From positions 744,001 to 808,000 of the forward strand of contig OY782680.1 in the NCBI GenBank assembly GCA_963678085.1: a stretch of 64,000 nucleotides of DNA, given 5' to 3'. The position numbers were made by a program, and so were the translations under genes. Shown here one piece after another: positions 51,710-60,324 of this stretch; positions within the stretch are counted from its first letter, which is position 1; the number at the start of each line of letters is the position of its first letter. The stretch comes from Aliishimia sp963678085. GTDB taxonomy: Bacteria; Pseudomonadota; Alphaproteobacteria; Rhodobacterales; Rhodobacteraceae. The notes under the pieces are model-generated. The model was not told where the DNA came from. It made no database searches and was given only the letters and a program-made list of their open reading frames with translations.

Positions 51710-51760
51710 CATGCGGCCCTCGTCCCGACTTATGGGTGCAGGAGGTCTCAGGGCCGCATG
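51710..51760. other. 11-bp perfect inverted repeat
   Basis: CATGCGGCCCT (51710-51720) and AGGGCCGCATG (51750-51760) are separated by 29 bases that hold a smaller CCC-GGG pairing. A 3'-end structure of the TRAP operon or a protein site; no T-run. Confidence 0.45.
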
Positions 51761-51850
51761 AGTAGTTTTGCAATTGCGAGGGGGAATTTGGCAGGGTTTG
51801 GTTAAGATCGCGTAAGGGGAGCGTGCGCCGGGTTAACGAGCGGTTTCCGA

Positions 51851-51908
51851 GTGGGGGTTTTGCACCCCCACACCCCCGCAAGGTATTTTTAGCCAAATGA
51901 AGGGGGGC
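51851..51908 (+). repeat. Dispersed GC-rich hairpin repeat, copy C
   Basis: Third copy of the element at 6045 and 11283, lacking its first eight bases and with a few differences at the 3' side (TATTTTTAGCC). In the gap between the second TRAP operon and rtcB. Confidence 0.82.
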
Positions 51909-52064
51909 GTGCGGTTGATAGGTTAAGAATTCGTGTCTTTGGGCAAGGTTGTGATGTGGCGCATTTGTCACCTATTGAGGGCCGATCTCTTCGCAGAGGT
52001 TGATTGGGCAGCAGCGCTCGGATAGAGAGCCGTGCATTGAAACGCCGATAGAGGAGGGCAGCAC

Positions 52065-52109
52065 ATGACTGGAACAGCTTTGACCCTCGCGGGACGTATC
52101 ACGAGTTAA
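52065..52109 (+). CDS. Possible 14-codon leader reading frame before rtcB
   Basis: ATG at 52065 with an excellent SD (GAGGAGG 52051-52057, seven bases away) codes MTGTALTLAGRITS and stops at 52109, where a CTCAGC-GGC-GCTGAG hairpin (52110-52124) follows. rtcB begins 74 bases later. The order ORF, hairpin, gene is that of a leader-peptide control region, but nothing else confirms it. The rest of the 51564-52182 gap holds copy C, the inverted repeat at 51710 and a hairpin at 51983-52002. Confidence 0.35.
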   Translation: MTGTALTLAGRITS

Positions 52110-52182
52110 CTCAGCGGCGCTGAGCGGATGTGATTTTTAGCCTTCGGGCCTTTCCAAAACATGACTTAAGGAACCATTTACA

Positions 52183-53292
52183 ATGGGCACTCCTCTTATG
52201 GGTGATCGCCGCCTTTCGGGCGGGGTCATCTCTCGTTTCTATTCCTCTAGCGCTTGGATTGAAGGACGCGCTGAGGATCAACTTACCCATGTCAGCACTT
52301 GGGCTGGCGTTTCGAAAATTGCTGCTTTTCCTGATTTGCATCCCGGCAAGCATGGGCCGGTAGGCTGCGCGATTTTGGCAGATCGTGTTTTCCCCCAGCT
52401 TATTGGCGGTGATATTGGTTGCGGGATGAGCTTCTTTCAGCTCGATCTGCCCGTGCGCAAGCTGAAGCTGGACAAGGCGGTTCGGCGTATGCGCGGTTTG
52501 GATCAACCTCTTGAGGCGTTGCAAACGGAGCGGCTTGCGGCGCTGGGCCTGGCTGAACACCTCTTTCCCGAAGCTCTCGGCACGATTGGCGGGGGCAATC
52601 ACTTTTGCGAGGTTCAAATGATTGCACAGCGCGCGCCGGGCTGTGATCTGGATCCGAGCCTTGCCTATTTGCTGGTGCATTCAGGCTCGCGGGGGCTTGG
52701 AACTGCGATCATCAATAGCTTGCCTCAGGGTGCGTTTTCCGGGCTGAGCGGGGCGGATCCCTATGTGGCGCAACAGGAACAAGCGGTCACATGGGCCAGC
52801 CTCAATCGGCAGATCATCGCAGAGCGGGCCGCTGAAGCCTTGCGCGCGGATGTGCAGCTGATCGCAGACGCGCCGCATAATTTGCTGACACGGCGCGGCA
52901 CGGGCTGGCTGCATCGTAAGGGCGCGGCGGTTGCCTCTGATCTTGTGCCTCTGGCCGGGTCGCGGGCGACGCCAAGTTTCTTGCTCAAAGCCACTGCGCA
53001 TGAGGGGGCCTTGGCATCGCTCGCCCATGGGGCGGGGCGGCGTTATGATCGCTCTTCGATGCATGGGCGCGTGCGGGCGAAAAAATCCGATATCGCTGCG
53101 ATGGAGCGCAATCCCTTTGGTGGGCGTGTGATTTGCGAAGATAGGGATCTGCTGGTTGAGGAGGCTCCTGTGGCCTATAAATCCGCAGAAGCTGTTGCGG
53201 CGGACCTTGAAAAGGCGGGCATTGCTCAGCGTATCGCGACACTGCACCCGCTGCTGACCTTTAAGAAAGCGCGGCTGGAGGGCGGATCATGA
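52183..53292 (+). CDS. rtcB: RNA-splicing ligase RtcB, PrfH-associated type
   Basis: 369 aa GTP/Mn-dependent ligase that joins 2',3'-cyclic phosphate or 3'-phosphate to 5'-OH ends. GGDIGCGMSFF, IGGGNHFCEVQ, LVHSGSRGLG and the nucleophile histidine in LAHGAGRRYDRS are retained. Shorter than typical RtcB (about 400-480). ATG 52183 used; 52198 is possible. It overlaps prfH by four bases. Confidence 0.9.
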   Translation: MGTPLMGDRRLSGGVISRFYSSSAWIEGRAEDQLTHVSTWAGVSKIAAFPDLHPGKHGPVGCAILADRVFPQLIGGDIGCGMSFFQLDLPVRKLKLDKAVRRMRGLDQPLEALQTERLAALGLAEHLFPEALGTIGGGNHFCEVQMIAQRAPGCDLDPSLAYLLVHSGSRGLGTAIINSLPQGAFSGLSGADPYVAQQEQAVTWASLNRQIIAERAAEALRADVQLIADAPHNLLTRRGTGWLHRKGAAVASDLVPLAGSRATPSFLLKATAHEGALASLAHGAGRRYDRSSMHGRVRAKKSDIAAMERNPFGGRVICEDRDLLVEEAPVAYKSAEAVAADLEKAGIAQRIATLHPLLTFKKARLEGGS

Positions 53293-53921
53293 GTGAAGAT
53301 GCGACTATGGCGTTGCTTGTCACCTCTGGGGATGGGCCGGATGAATGTTGCCTTGCGGTGGAGCATATCGTTGAGCGTATGCAGGCCGAGGCGCTCAGCG
53401 CAGGGCTTGAGCTATCCTGTCATCGCATAGCGGCCCGGCATGGGGCGAAATCTGCGGTCGTCATGGTCGCGGGGCCGGATCGCGAGGCCTTTGCTACGCG
53501 CTGGGTTGGAACGATCCAATGGCGTATGCGCAGCCCCTTGCGGCCCCAGCATAAGCGGGCCAATTGGTTTGTGGGCGTCTTTCGCTTGCAGGCCATGCCA
53601 ACGGGCGCGAATGCTCTTGATGCGCGTGAGGTTACGTTTTCCACCCTGCGCGCTGGTGGTCCGGGCGGGCAGCATCAAAACACCACAGATAGTGCGGTGC
53701 GGGTGGTGCATGGTCCCTCGGGCATAAGCGTCGTGGTGCGCGATGGCCGCTCTCAGCATCAGAACAAAAAGCTGGCGCTGGAGCGGCTGCAAGCCATGCT
53801 GGATGCGAAATCGCTCGCGGACCTGGAAAATCAGAAATCCCAGCAGAACCGGCTGCACCGAGCGCTAGAACGGGGCAATCCGCTGCGTACTTTCAAAGGG
53901 GCTGAGTTCAAAGAGGTTTGA
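53289..53921 (+). CDS. prfH: Peptide chain release factor-like PrfH
   Basis: 210 aa. The GGQ domain (TLRAGGPGGQHQNTTDSAVR) is intact, while the codon-reading domain of RF1/RF2 is missing. PrfH is known to act with RtcB on ribosomes whose decoding centre was cut: it releases the stalled peptide and RtcB reseals the 16S rRNA. ATGA overlap supports joint action. Confidence 0.9.
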   Translation: MSEDATMALLVTSGDGPDECCLAVEHIVERMQAEALSAGLELSCHRIAARHGAKSAVVMVAGPDREAFATRWVGTIQWRMRSPLRPQHKRANWFVGVFRLQAMPTGANALDAREVTFSTLRAGGPGGQHQNTTDSAVRVVHGPSGISVVVRDGRSQHQNKKLALERLQAMLDAKSLADLENQKSQQNRLHRALERGNPLRTFKGAEFKEV

Positions 53922-53929
53922 GACACAGG

Positions 53930-54400
53930 TCAGTCTTTGAAAACCGTGAGCCCCAGCCACTCTGCGATGAGGGCTGGGGTTTCTTCCCCTTCGATTTCGA
54001 TGGTCAAATTGTTGGTCTGCAACATGCTGGTGGCATCACGCGCTTTGGCATCTATCAGAGTGAAACGACCGCGCACCCGTGCACCGGCCTTCACGGGCAT
54101 CAAAAAGCGCAGCTTATTCAGCCCGTAATTCACCCCCATCACCTGGCCTGGGAGCTCTTCGAAGCATTCATAGGCAAAGCGGCTCGCGAGGGAGAGCGTG
54201 AGGAACCCATGCGCGATGGCCCCGCCGAACGGGGTTTCTTTGGCCGCGCGCTCCGGGTCTACATGGATCCATTGCTCATCATGGGTGACCTTCGCAAATT
54301 CATTGATCATCTTTTGGTCGATAATGATCCAGTCGGCGACGCCAACGTCGTGGCCAATCCGGTCTTGGGCGGCTTTCACCGCAGCGGCGAGTGATGACAT
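53930..54400 (-). CDS. MaoC-like (R)-enoyl-CoA hydratase family protein
   Basis: 156 aa single hot-dog domain. FAKVTHDEQWIHVDPERA gives the Asp-His pair of hydratase 2, followed by TPFGGAIAHGFLTLSL. ATG 54400 has GAGGGAAAG upstream; the frame extends to 54475. Hydrates 2-enoyl-CoA. Converges on prfH; likely begins the acyl-CoA region with the oxidoreductase behind it. Confidence 0.86.
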   Translation of the reverse strand: MSSLAAAVKAAQDRIGHDVGVADWIIIDQKMINEFAKVTHDEQWIHVDPERAAKETPFGGAIAHGFLTLSLASRFAYECFEELPGQVMGVNYGLNKLRFLMPVKAGARVRGRFTLIDAKARDATSMLQTNNLTIEIEGEETPALIAEWLGLTVFKD

Positions 54401-54410
54401 GGGCTTTCCC

Positions 54411-55415
54411 TCAGTTTGGATCGGCAGCGAGTCGAACGAGCCGCTTGCCTTTATTATCGCCAGCGAGCAGGCCAATCAGCGCGTGCGGCGCGTTCTCGAG
54501 CCCCTCGACGATGTCTTCATGCACTTTGATCTGACCTGTGCTCACCCAATGCTGCATGGCGCGGATGCATGTGGCGTCATTATGGGAGAAATCCATCACG
54601 ATGAACCCTTGCATCTTGAGACGTTTCACCACCACGACACCGGGCAGGTTTCGTGGGCCCATCACGTCATCTGTGTCATATTGGCTGATAGCCCCGCAAC
54701 AGACCACCCGCCCGCGTTCATTCATGACGTTGAGCGCTGTTTCCAAGATCTTGCCGCCCACATTATCAAAATAGACATCAACCCCGTTGGGGCAGGCTGC
54801 TGCAAGCCGCTTTGACAGCCCCGCTTCGCGGTAATCCAGACAGGCATCAAAGCCGAGCTCATCCACAACCCAAGCGCATTTCTCAGCCCCGCCTGCAATG
54901 CCAACGACGCGGCATCCGAGCGCTTTGGCGATTTGCCCGACATATCCGCCGACCGATCCTGCTGCCGCTGAGACCAGAACCGTTTCACCGGCGACCGGGT
55001 TCCCAATCGACATGAGCCCATGATAGGCGGTTTTGCCGGCGATGCCATAGACGGACATGAGGTGGGAAAGGGGCGCGATCTTGGGCAATTTGCGAATTGC
55101 ACGCGCATTGGCGGTGACATATTCGGACCATGAGGCCTCGGCCGCTACAATGTCACCTATAGCGATTTTGGGGCTGTCTGAGGCCACCACTTCGCAAATC
55201 GCATAGGTTGGCATCGGATCTCCGGCATTCACCGCAGCGCGGTAGGTTGCGCCTTTCATCCAGGATCTATTGGCCGCATCAATCGACATCAGAATGACCT
55301 TCAGCAGCACCTCACCCGCGCCAGGGGTCGGCATCTCAGTCTCTTGAAGCTTGAAATGTTCGGGCGTCAGCTCCCCGGCGGGTAATTGTGCAATCGTGAT
55401 CTGGCGGTTTGTCAT
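54411..55415 (-). CDS. NADP-dependent MDR oxidoreductase, zinc-independent
   Basis: 334 aa of the leukotriene B4 dehydrogenase/CurA-like MDR group. Rossmann motif VSAAAGSVGGYVGQIAKAL; no zinc ligands. ATG 55415 begins MTNRQITIAQLPAGE, typical for the family; the open frame to 55613 is upstream leader. Reduces alpha,beta-unsaturated ketones or acyls. Ten bases before MaoC, same strand. Confidence 0.9.
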   Translation of the reverse strand: MTNRQITIAQLPAGELTPEHFKLQETEMPTPGAGEVLLKVILMSIDAANRSWMKGATYRAAVNAGDPMPTYAICEVVASDSPKIAIGDIVAAEASWSEYVTANARAIRKLPKIAPLSHLMSVYGIAGKTAYHGLMSIGNPVAGETVLVSAAAGSVGGYVGQIAKALGCRVVGIAGGAEKCAWVVDELGFDACLDYREAGLSKRLAAACPNGVDVYFDNVGGKILETALNVMNERGRVVCCGAISQYDTDDVMGPRNLPGVVVVKRLKMQGFIVMDFSHNDATCIRAMQHWVSTGQIKVHEDIVEGLENAPHALIGLLAGDNKGKRLVRLAADPN

Positions 55416-55456
55416 GAGATATGTCCTAGTGTCGGCAAAGGTTGGAGGGGGCTGCA

Positions 55457-56113
55457 ATGAACGAAGCGCGTCAACACAAGTATAAACCGCCCAAAGGGGC
55501 CGCGCAGCTTTTGCTGATCCGCCATGGCGAGACGCAGGCGGCGGTCCGCGGGCAGGATTTTCCGATGATCGACGGTCAGGGGGATCCGCTTTTGCGCCCG
55601 GAGGGAGAGGCACAAGCGCAGGCTATTGCTGAGCGATTGAGAGCGGAGCCGATCACGGCGATTTATGTCACCACAATGCGGCGCACACAGCAAACTGCCG
55701 CGCCTCTGGCAAAGCTGCTCAACATGACGCCGCGCGTGGAGCGGGATTTGCGCGAAGTTTTTCTGGGCGACTGGGAGGGCGGCGAATTCCGGTTTCGCCG
55801 TGCGCAAGGGGATCCAGCGTTCCTGCGGGCGCTGAACACGGCCGAATGGGGTGAAATCCCAGGCGCGGAGACCACAGCGGCGCTGGAAACGCGGGTGTGG
55901 CGGGGCATACAAAAGATCGCTTTGGCGCATGCGGATGAACAGGTTGCCGTGGTTGTGCATGGGGGCGTGATTGCGGCGGTTTTGGCCGTTGCCACCGGCG
56001 CGCCGTCGTTCACCTTTATGGGGGCGGAAAACGGCTCGATCAGCCGCCTTGTTGTGGGTCCAGATTATGCCCGCCTGCGCGGCTTTAATGACGTCTCGCA
56101 TCTTAGCGGCTAG
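55457..56113 (+). CDS. Histidine phosphatase superfamily protein (1)
   Basis: 218 aa. LLLIRHGETQA holds the phosphorylated histidine; VVVHGGVIAAVLA the second. ATG 55457 has GGAGGGGGC upstream. Substrate unknown. Overlaps the convergent quinone reductase-like gene by four bases. Confidence 0.87.
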   Translation: MNEARQHKYKPPKGAAQLLLIRHGETQAAVRGQDFPMIDGQGDPLLRPEGEAQAQAIAERLRAEPITAIYVTTMRRTQQTAAPLAKLLNMTPRVERDLREVFLGDWEGGEFRFRRAQGDPAFLRALNTAEWGEIPGAETTAALETRVWRGIQKIALAHADEQVAVVVHGGVIAAVLAVATGAPSFTFMGAENGSISRLVVGPDYARLRGFNDVSHLSG

Positions 56114-57108
56114 TCCATCGTCACCACAACCTTGCCCAAAGCTTTTCGCTCAGACAGCAGTTGCAGGGCCTGCCCGGCCTGCTCCAGTGGATAACGGGCA
56201 CTGATACGTGGTTTGATCTTGCCTGCCGAATAGAGCCGGAACAGATCACCCATATTTTCGCTATGCGCCTCTGGCTCTCGCATCGTATGTGCACCCCAGA
56301 ACACGCCCAGGATTTGGCAGCCTTTGAGCAGGGTCAGGTTCAGGGGGATCTTGGGAATGCCCGCCGGAAAGCCCACCACGAGGAACCGACCCGTCCAGGC
56401 CATGGCCCGAATGGCAGGCTCTGCATACTCTCCGCCCACAGCGTCATAGACAATGTCCACGCCCTCGCCGCCCGCAAGTTTCTTGATCTGGGCGGAAAAC
56501 TCTTTTTGCGCGGTGCGGTCAGACATATCCCGCGCATAGATCAGTGTTTCATCCGCCCCGAGATCGCTGCAAAATTGCGCCTTATCGGCCGAGGAAACGG
56601 CGGCGATCACCCGCGCGCCAGCGGCTTTTCCCAGCTCAATGGCTGCCGCGCCAACGCCGCCTGCGGCCCCGAGCACGAGCAAGGTCTCGCCCGGCTTGAT
56701 CTGAGCGCGGTTCTTAAGCGCATGATGCGAGGTGCCATAGGTCAGCACGAAACACGCGGCTTCCTCATAGGGCATGGCATCGGGGATCTTAATCACGCGC
56801 TGCGCATCTGCGATCACATGGGTTGCAAAGCTGCCAAACCCCGTCATTCCTAGAACCCGGTCTCCCACAGCAAGGCCGGTGACCCCATCGCCAATCGCCT
56901 CAACCTCGCCTGCGAGCTCTCCGCCGGGAGCAAAGGGGCGCGGGGGCTTCATCTGATACAGATCGCGAATGATCAGCGTGTCGGGAAAGTTCACCCCGGC
57001 GGCATGGACCTTGATGCGAACTTGCCCCCTTCCGGGCTGCGGCGTTGGCAGATCCTCTAAGACCAATGTCTCTGGTCCGCCCACCTCTTTGCTCAGCAGC
57101 GCTTTCAT
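56110..57108 (-). CDS. NADPH:quinone oxidoreductase-like MDR protein
   Basis: 332 aa. MKALLSKEVGGPETLVLEDL start and VLGAAGGVGAAAIELGKAAG Rossmann motif. ATG 57108 has GGGAGGATCAC upstream; the frame reaches 57123. Zinc-independent quinone reductase family. Divergent from the acyl-CoA dehydrogenase operon. Confidence 0.9.
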   Translation of the reverse strand: MKALLSKEVGGPETLVLEDLPTPQPGRGQVRIKVHAAGVNFPDTLIIRDLYQMKPPRPFAPGGELAGEVEAIGDGVTGLAVGDRVLGMTGFGSFATHVIADAQRVIKIPDAMPYEEAACFVLTYGTSHHALKNRAQIKPGETLLVLGAAGGVGAAAIELGKAAGARVIAAVSSADKAQFCSDLGADETLIYARDMSDRTAQKEFSAQIKKLAGGEGVDIVYDAVGGEYAEPAIRAMAWTGRFLVVGFPAGIPKIPLNLTLLKGCQILGVFWGAHTMREPEAHSENMGDLFRLYSAGKIKPRISARYPLEQAGQALQLLSERKALGKVVVTMD

Positions 57109-57239
57109 GTGATCCTCCCCCATTTTTTGTCAAAGCTGAGACGCGGCGTTCTGCTTGTCAATCGCAATTCACGCTGCCATTCTGGATAGCGGAATGGATG
57201 TTCGAAAATGACGCAACGTCCCATTGGGAGGAGAGCGCA

Positions 57240-58394
57240 ATGACGCTGGAAGCTTTCCGCGCCGAGCTGCGCGCGTGGCTAGAGGAGAACTGCCCGCAGG
57301 AAATGCGCGATGGGTTGAGGACCGAAGACGGCATTTGCTGGGGCGGCAAGACCTGGACCTTTACCTCGGATGCGCAAAAACTCTGGCTCAAGCGCTGCGC
57401 CGCCAAGGGTTATACGGTGCCGACCTGGCCGGTGGAATATGGCGGTGCGGGTCTGAGCCGCGAACAGGAGAAGATCTTTCATCAAGAGATGCAGCGCCTA
57501 AACGCGCGCCTCCCGCTGCAAAGCTTTGGCATCTGGATGCTGGGGCCTGCGCTGTTGCATTTCGGCACGCATGAGCAAAAGCTGCACTATCTGCCGCCCA
57601 TTGCGCGCGGGGAAATCCGGTGGTGTCAGGGTTATTCGGAACCCGGCGCGGGCTCGGATCTTGCCAATGTGCAGACCAAGGGCGAGGATATGGGCGATCA
57701 TTGGTTGATCAACGGGCAGAAGATCTGGACCTCTTATGCGGACAAGGCCGATTGGATCTTTGCCCTGGTGCGCACGGATCGCGATGCGCCCAAGCATCGG
57801 GGTATTTCGTTTCTTCTTTGCGATATGGCGCAAGAGGGTGTGGAGACGCGCCCCATCAAGATGATCTCTGGCATTTCCCCGTTCTGCGAGACCTTCTTTA
57901 CAGATGCGGTTATTCCCAAGCACCAGATTGTTGGTGAGGTGAATAAGGGCTGGGACGTGGCCAAATACTTGCTCACCCATGAGCGCGAGATGATCTCGGG
58001 CGGCGGGCAGGGTCTTGCTGGCGGGCGGGCCATTGGCGCTGTTCTGTCTGACACGATAGGGGACATGGATGCAACGCTGCGCGCTGACGCGATGCGCTGT
58101 GAGATTGACTCGCTGGCGATTGGGCTCACGCTGGAGCGCTACAAAGATCAGGCAGAGTCGGGGCAAGGCGCTGGCAATGCCTCTGCCATGCTCAAATATA
58201 TGGGCACTGAGCTGAATAAGCAGCGGCACGAGCTAATGATGAGCGCTGGCGGCTCCGATGCGCTGGAATGGGACGGGCCCCTGGGCAATCGCGCGGGGGA
58301 TTGGCTGCGCACCAAAGCGAACTCAATCGAAGGCGGCACCTCTGAGGTGATGCTGGGAATTGTGTCGCGCCATGTGCTGGGGCTGCCCACATGA
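57240..58394 (+). CDS. Acyl-CoA dehydrogenase, subunit 1
   Basis: 384 aa. FAD contact regions WCQGYSEPGAGSDLANV and SYADKADWIF; C-terminal SIEGGTSEVMLGIVSRHVLG. ATG 57240 has GGAGGAG upstream; the reading frame from 57045 overlaps the divergent gene and is not used. It overlaps the second ACAD gene by four bases; such neighbour pairs in steroid side-chain catabolism form alpha2beta2 heterotetramers, a likely arrangement here. Confidence 0.9.
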   Translation: MTLEAFRAELRAWLEENCPQEMRDGLRTEDGICWGGKTWTFTSDAQKLWLKRCAAKGYTVPTWPVEYGGAGLSREQEKIFHQEMQRLNARLPLQSFGIWMLGPALLHFGTHEQKLHYLPPIARGEIRWCQGYSEPGAGSDLANVQTKGEDMGDHWLINGQKIWTSYADKADWIFALVRTDRDAPKHRGISFLLCDMAQEGVETRPIKMISGISPFCETFFTDAVIPKHQIVGEVNKGWDVAKYLLTHEREMISGGGQGLAGGRAIGAVLSDTIGDMDATLRADAMRCEIDSLAIGLTLERYKDQAESGQGAGNASAMLKYMGTELNKQRHELMMSAGGSDALEWDGPLGNRAGDWLRTKANSIEGGTSEVMLGIVSRHVLGLPT

Positions 58395-59503
58395 AACTGG
58401 TTCGAACAGAAGAAGAAATCATGCTTGCGGATATGGCGCGCGGATTTCTGGACGGTGCCGCGCCGGTGGCGAAACTGCGTGAGTTGCGCGATACGGGCCA
58501 AACCCATGATGCACAGCTTTGGCGCGAGATGGCGCAGATGGGCTGGGCCGGTGTGCTTGTCCCAGAAGAGGCGGGCGGGTCGAACATGGGCCACAGCGCG
58601 GCACATGTGATCGCGCAAGAGATGGGCAAGACCCTGACCGTCTCCCCGTTTTTATCCACCGCCGTGATCGCCGCAACGGCCCTGGGGCAAGTGTCAGACC
58701 AACGTGCGAAAGAGGCCCTTGGCAAGATCGCTTTGGGCGAGACGATCTATGCCCTGGCGATTGATGAGGGGATCAAGTTTGATCCAAACAACGTGTCTAT
58801 GGAGGCGCGGGCTCAGGGCAATGGCTTTATCCTGAGCGGACAGAAACAATTCGTTGTTGATGGGGCCTTGGCCGATCGGTTGCTGGTGCTTGCCAGAACC
58901 GGCGAAGGCGTGACGCTCTTTGATATCCCTGCCGACCGGGCCGGTGTGCAGCGCGTGGCCTCAAACATGATCGACGCAAGAGATGCCGCACGTATCAGCT
59001 TTGATGAGGTCGAGGCGACGGGCGCGGATGTGCTTGGCAGCGTTGATGAGGCGATGAGCGTACTCAAACCGGCGCTTGAGGCAGGGCAGGCCGCTCTTGC
59101 CGCAGAGATGGTGGGGCTGACAGCGGGGGCGTTTGACATGACCGTCGGCTATCTGAAAGAGCGCAAGCAATTCGGGGTTGAGATCGGGCGTTTTCAAGTA
59201 TTGCAGCATCGCGCCGCGCATTTGTGGTGCGAGATCGAGATGACGGCCTCAGCCATTTTGAATGCGGGCCGGATGCTCGATCATGACCCTGAGAACGCAA
59301 CCTTGGCGGTTTCACTGGCAAAAGCGCGGGCAAGCGCAACGGCAAAGCTCGCCGTGATCGAAGGTGTTCAGATGCATGGCGGGATCGGCATGACGGATGC
59401 GTATGATATGGGATTTTACATGAAACGGGCGCGCGTCAGCACCGAGTGGCTGGGCGATTATAGCTACCACGCGGAAAAGATTGCCGCATTAAGGGGGTTT
59501 TGA
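58391..59503 (+). CDS. Acyl-CoA dehydrogenase, subunit 2
   Basis: 370 aa, divergent ACAD with QMHGGIGMTDAYDMGFYMKR at the C-terminus and VDGALADRLLVLART in the middle domain. It resembles the less canonical partner (FadE28-type) of heteromeric ACADs. ATGA overlaps on both sides. Confidence 0.88.
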   Translation: MKLVRTEEEIMLADMARGFLDGAAPVAKLRELRDTGQTHDAQLWREMAQMGWAGVLVPEEAGGSNMGHSAAHVIAQEMGKTLTVSPFLSTAVIAATALGQVSDQRAKEALGKIALGETIYALAIDEGIKFDPNNVSMEARAQGNGFILSGQKQFVVDGALADRLLVLARTGEGVTLFDIPADRAGVQRVASNMIDARDAARISFDEVEATGADVLGSVDEAMSVLKPALEAGQAALAAEMVGLTAGAFDMTVGYLKERKQFGVEIGRFQVLQHRAAHLWCEIEMTASAILNAGRMLDHDPENATLAVSLAKARASATAKLAVIEGVQMHGGIGMTDAYDMGFYMKRARVSTEWLGDYSYHAEKIAALRGF

Positions 59504-60324
59504 TGGATATTAACGCGCTATTTGGTCTGGAGGGCAAAGTCGCGCTGGTCACGGGCGGCGCAACCGGGATTGGTCGCATGGCTTGCGAGGCTTTGGTGCG
59601 CGCCGGGGCCACGGTCCTGATGGCTAGCCGCAAAGAAGGCGCATGCGAAGCGGTGGCGGCAGAGTTGAACGCGTTGGGCGCTCAGGGCAAAGCCATTGGA
59701 TTTGTCGGGGATGTTGGCAGCGAGGCGGGTATTGACGCTCTGATTGCTGAGGTGAGCGCGCGCACAGATAAGCTGCACATCCTAATGAACAATGCGGGCA
59801 TCACCTGGGGTCAGCCCTTGGGGCAGTTTCCCCATCACGCCTGGGAGAAGGTCATGAACGTGAATGTCGCGGGCATGTTTGACCTCACGCAAAAGCTGCT
59901 CCCGATGCTGATTGCGTCCTCATCGGCAGAGGATCCGGCCCGCGTTGTCAATGTGGGCTCGGTCATGGGAGAGCGCGAAATGGGCGACGGGGCCTATTCC
60001 TATTCGATGTCCAAGGCGGCGGTGCATCATATGACGCGTATTTTGGGCAAAGAATTGGCCGGTCAGCATGTGACGGTGAACGCGCTGGCTCCTGGTCCCT
60101 TTGTCAGCCGCATGACCGCCTTTGCCACAGCTGATGAGATCACGCGCGACAAGGTTGGCCAGGACGTGCCGCTTGGCCGTGTGGGACGGGATGAAGACAT
60201 TGCGGGCTGTATGTTGTTCCTTTGCGGGCGCGGCGGGGCCTATGTGACTGGGGCGATTATTCCCGTCTCAGGCGGCATCAACGTCATGTCTGGCCCCAAC
60301 ATCTTTGAACAGGCGCTGCACTGA
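59500..60324 (+). CDS. Short-chain dehydrogenase/reductase (1)
   Basis: 274 aa classical SDR. VTGGATGIGRMA for cofactor, MNNAGI, and YSYSMSKAAVHHM with the catalytic Tyr-x3-Lys. Probably a 3-hydroxyacyl-CoA or hydroxysteroid-type dehydrogenase. One base overlap with the next SDR. Confidence 0.9.
   Translation: MMDINALFGLEGKVALVTGGATGIGRMACEALVRAGATVLMASRKEGACEAVAAELNALGAQGKAIGFVGDVGSEAGIDALIAEVSARTDKLHILMNNAGITWGQPLGQFPHHAWEKVMNVNVAGMFDLTQKLLPMLIASSSAEDPARVVNVGSVMGEREMGDGAYSYSMSKAAVHHMTRILGKELAGQHVTVNALAPGPFVSRMTAFATADEITRDKVGQDVPLGRVGRDEDIAGCMLFLCGRGGAYVTGAIIPVSGGINVMSGPNIFEQALH

Noticed and set aside
51666..51971. 101-residue minus-strand reading frame between the TRAP operon and rtcB
   Set aside because: It is read through repeat copy C and the 51710 dyad, has no SD site and no recognisable protein features.
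51970..52064. Possible tRNA-like or Y RNA before rtcB
   Set aside because: Only one 8-bp hairpin (51983-52002) is clear; no T-arm or acceptor stem could be built.
55416..55613. Longer N-terminus for the MDR oxidoreductase
   Set aside because: The extension is proline/arginine-rich shadow of the phosphatase gene; family proteins begin at the ATG at 55415.
57045..57239. Longer acyl-CoA dehydrogenase start
   Set aside because: The extra 65 residues overlap the divergent quinone reductase gene and match no ACAD; GGAGGAG marks the ATG at 57240.
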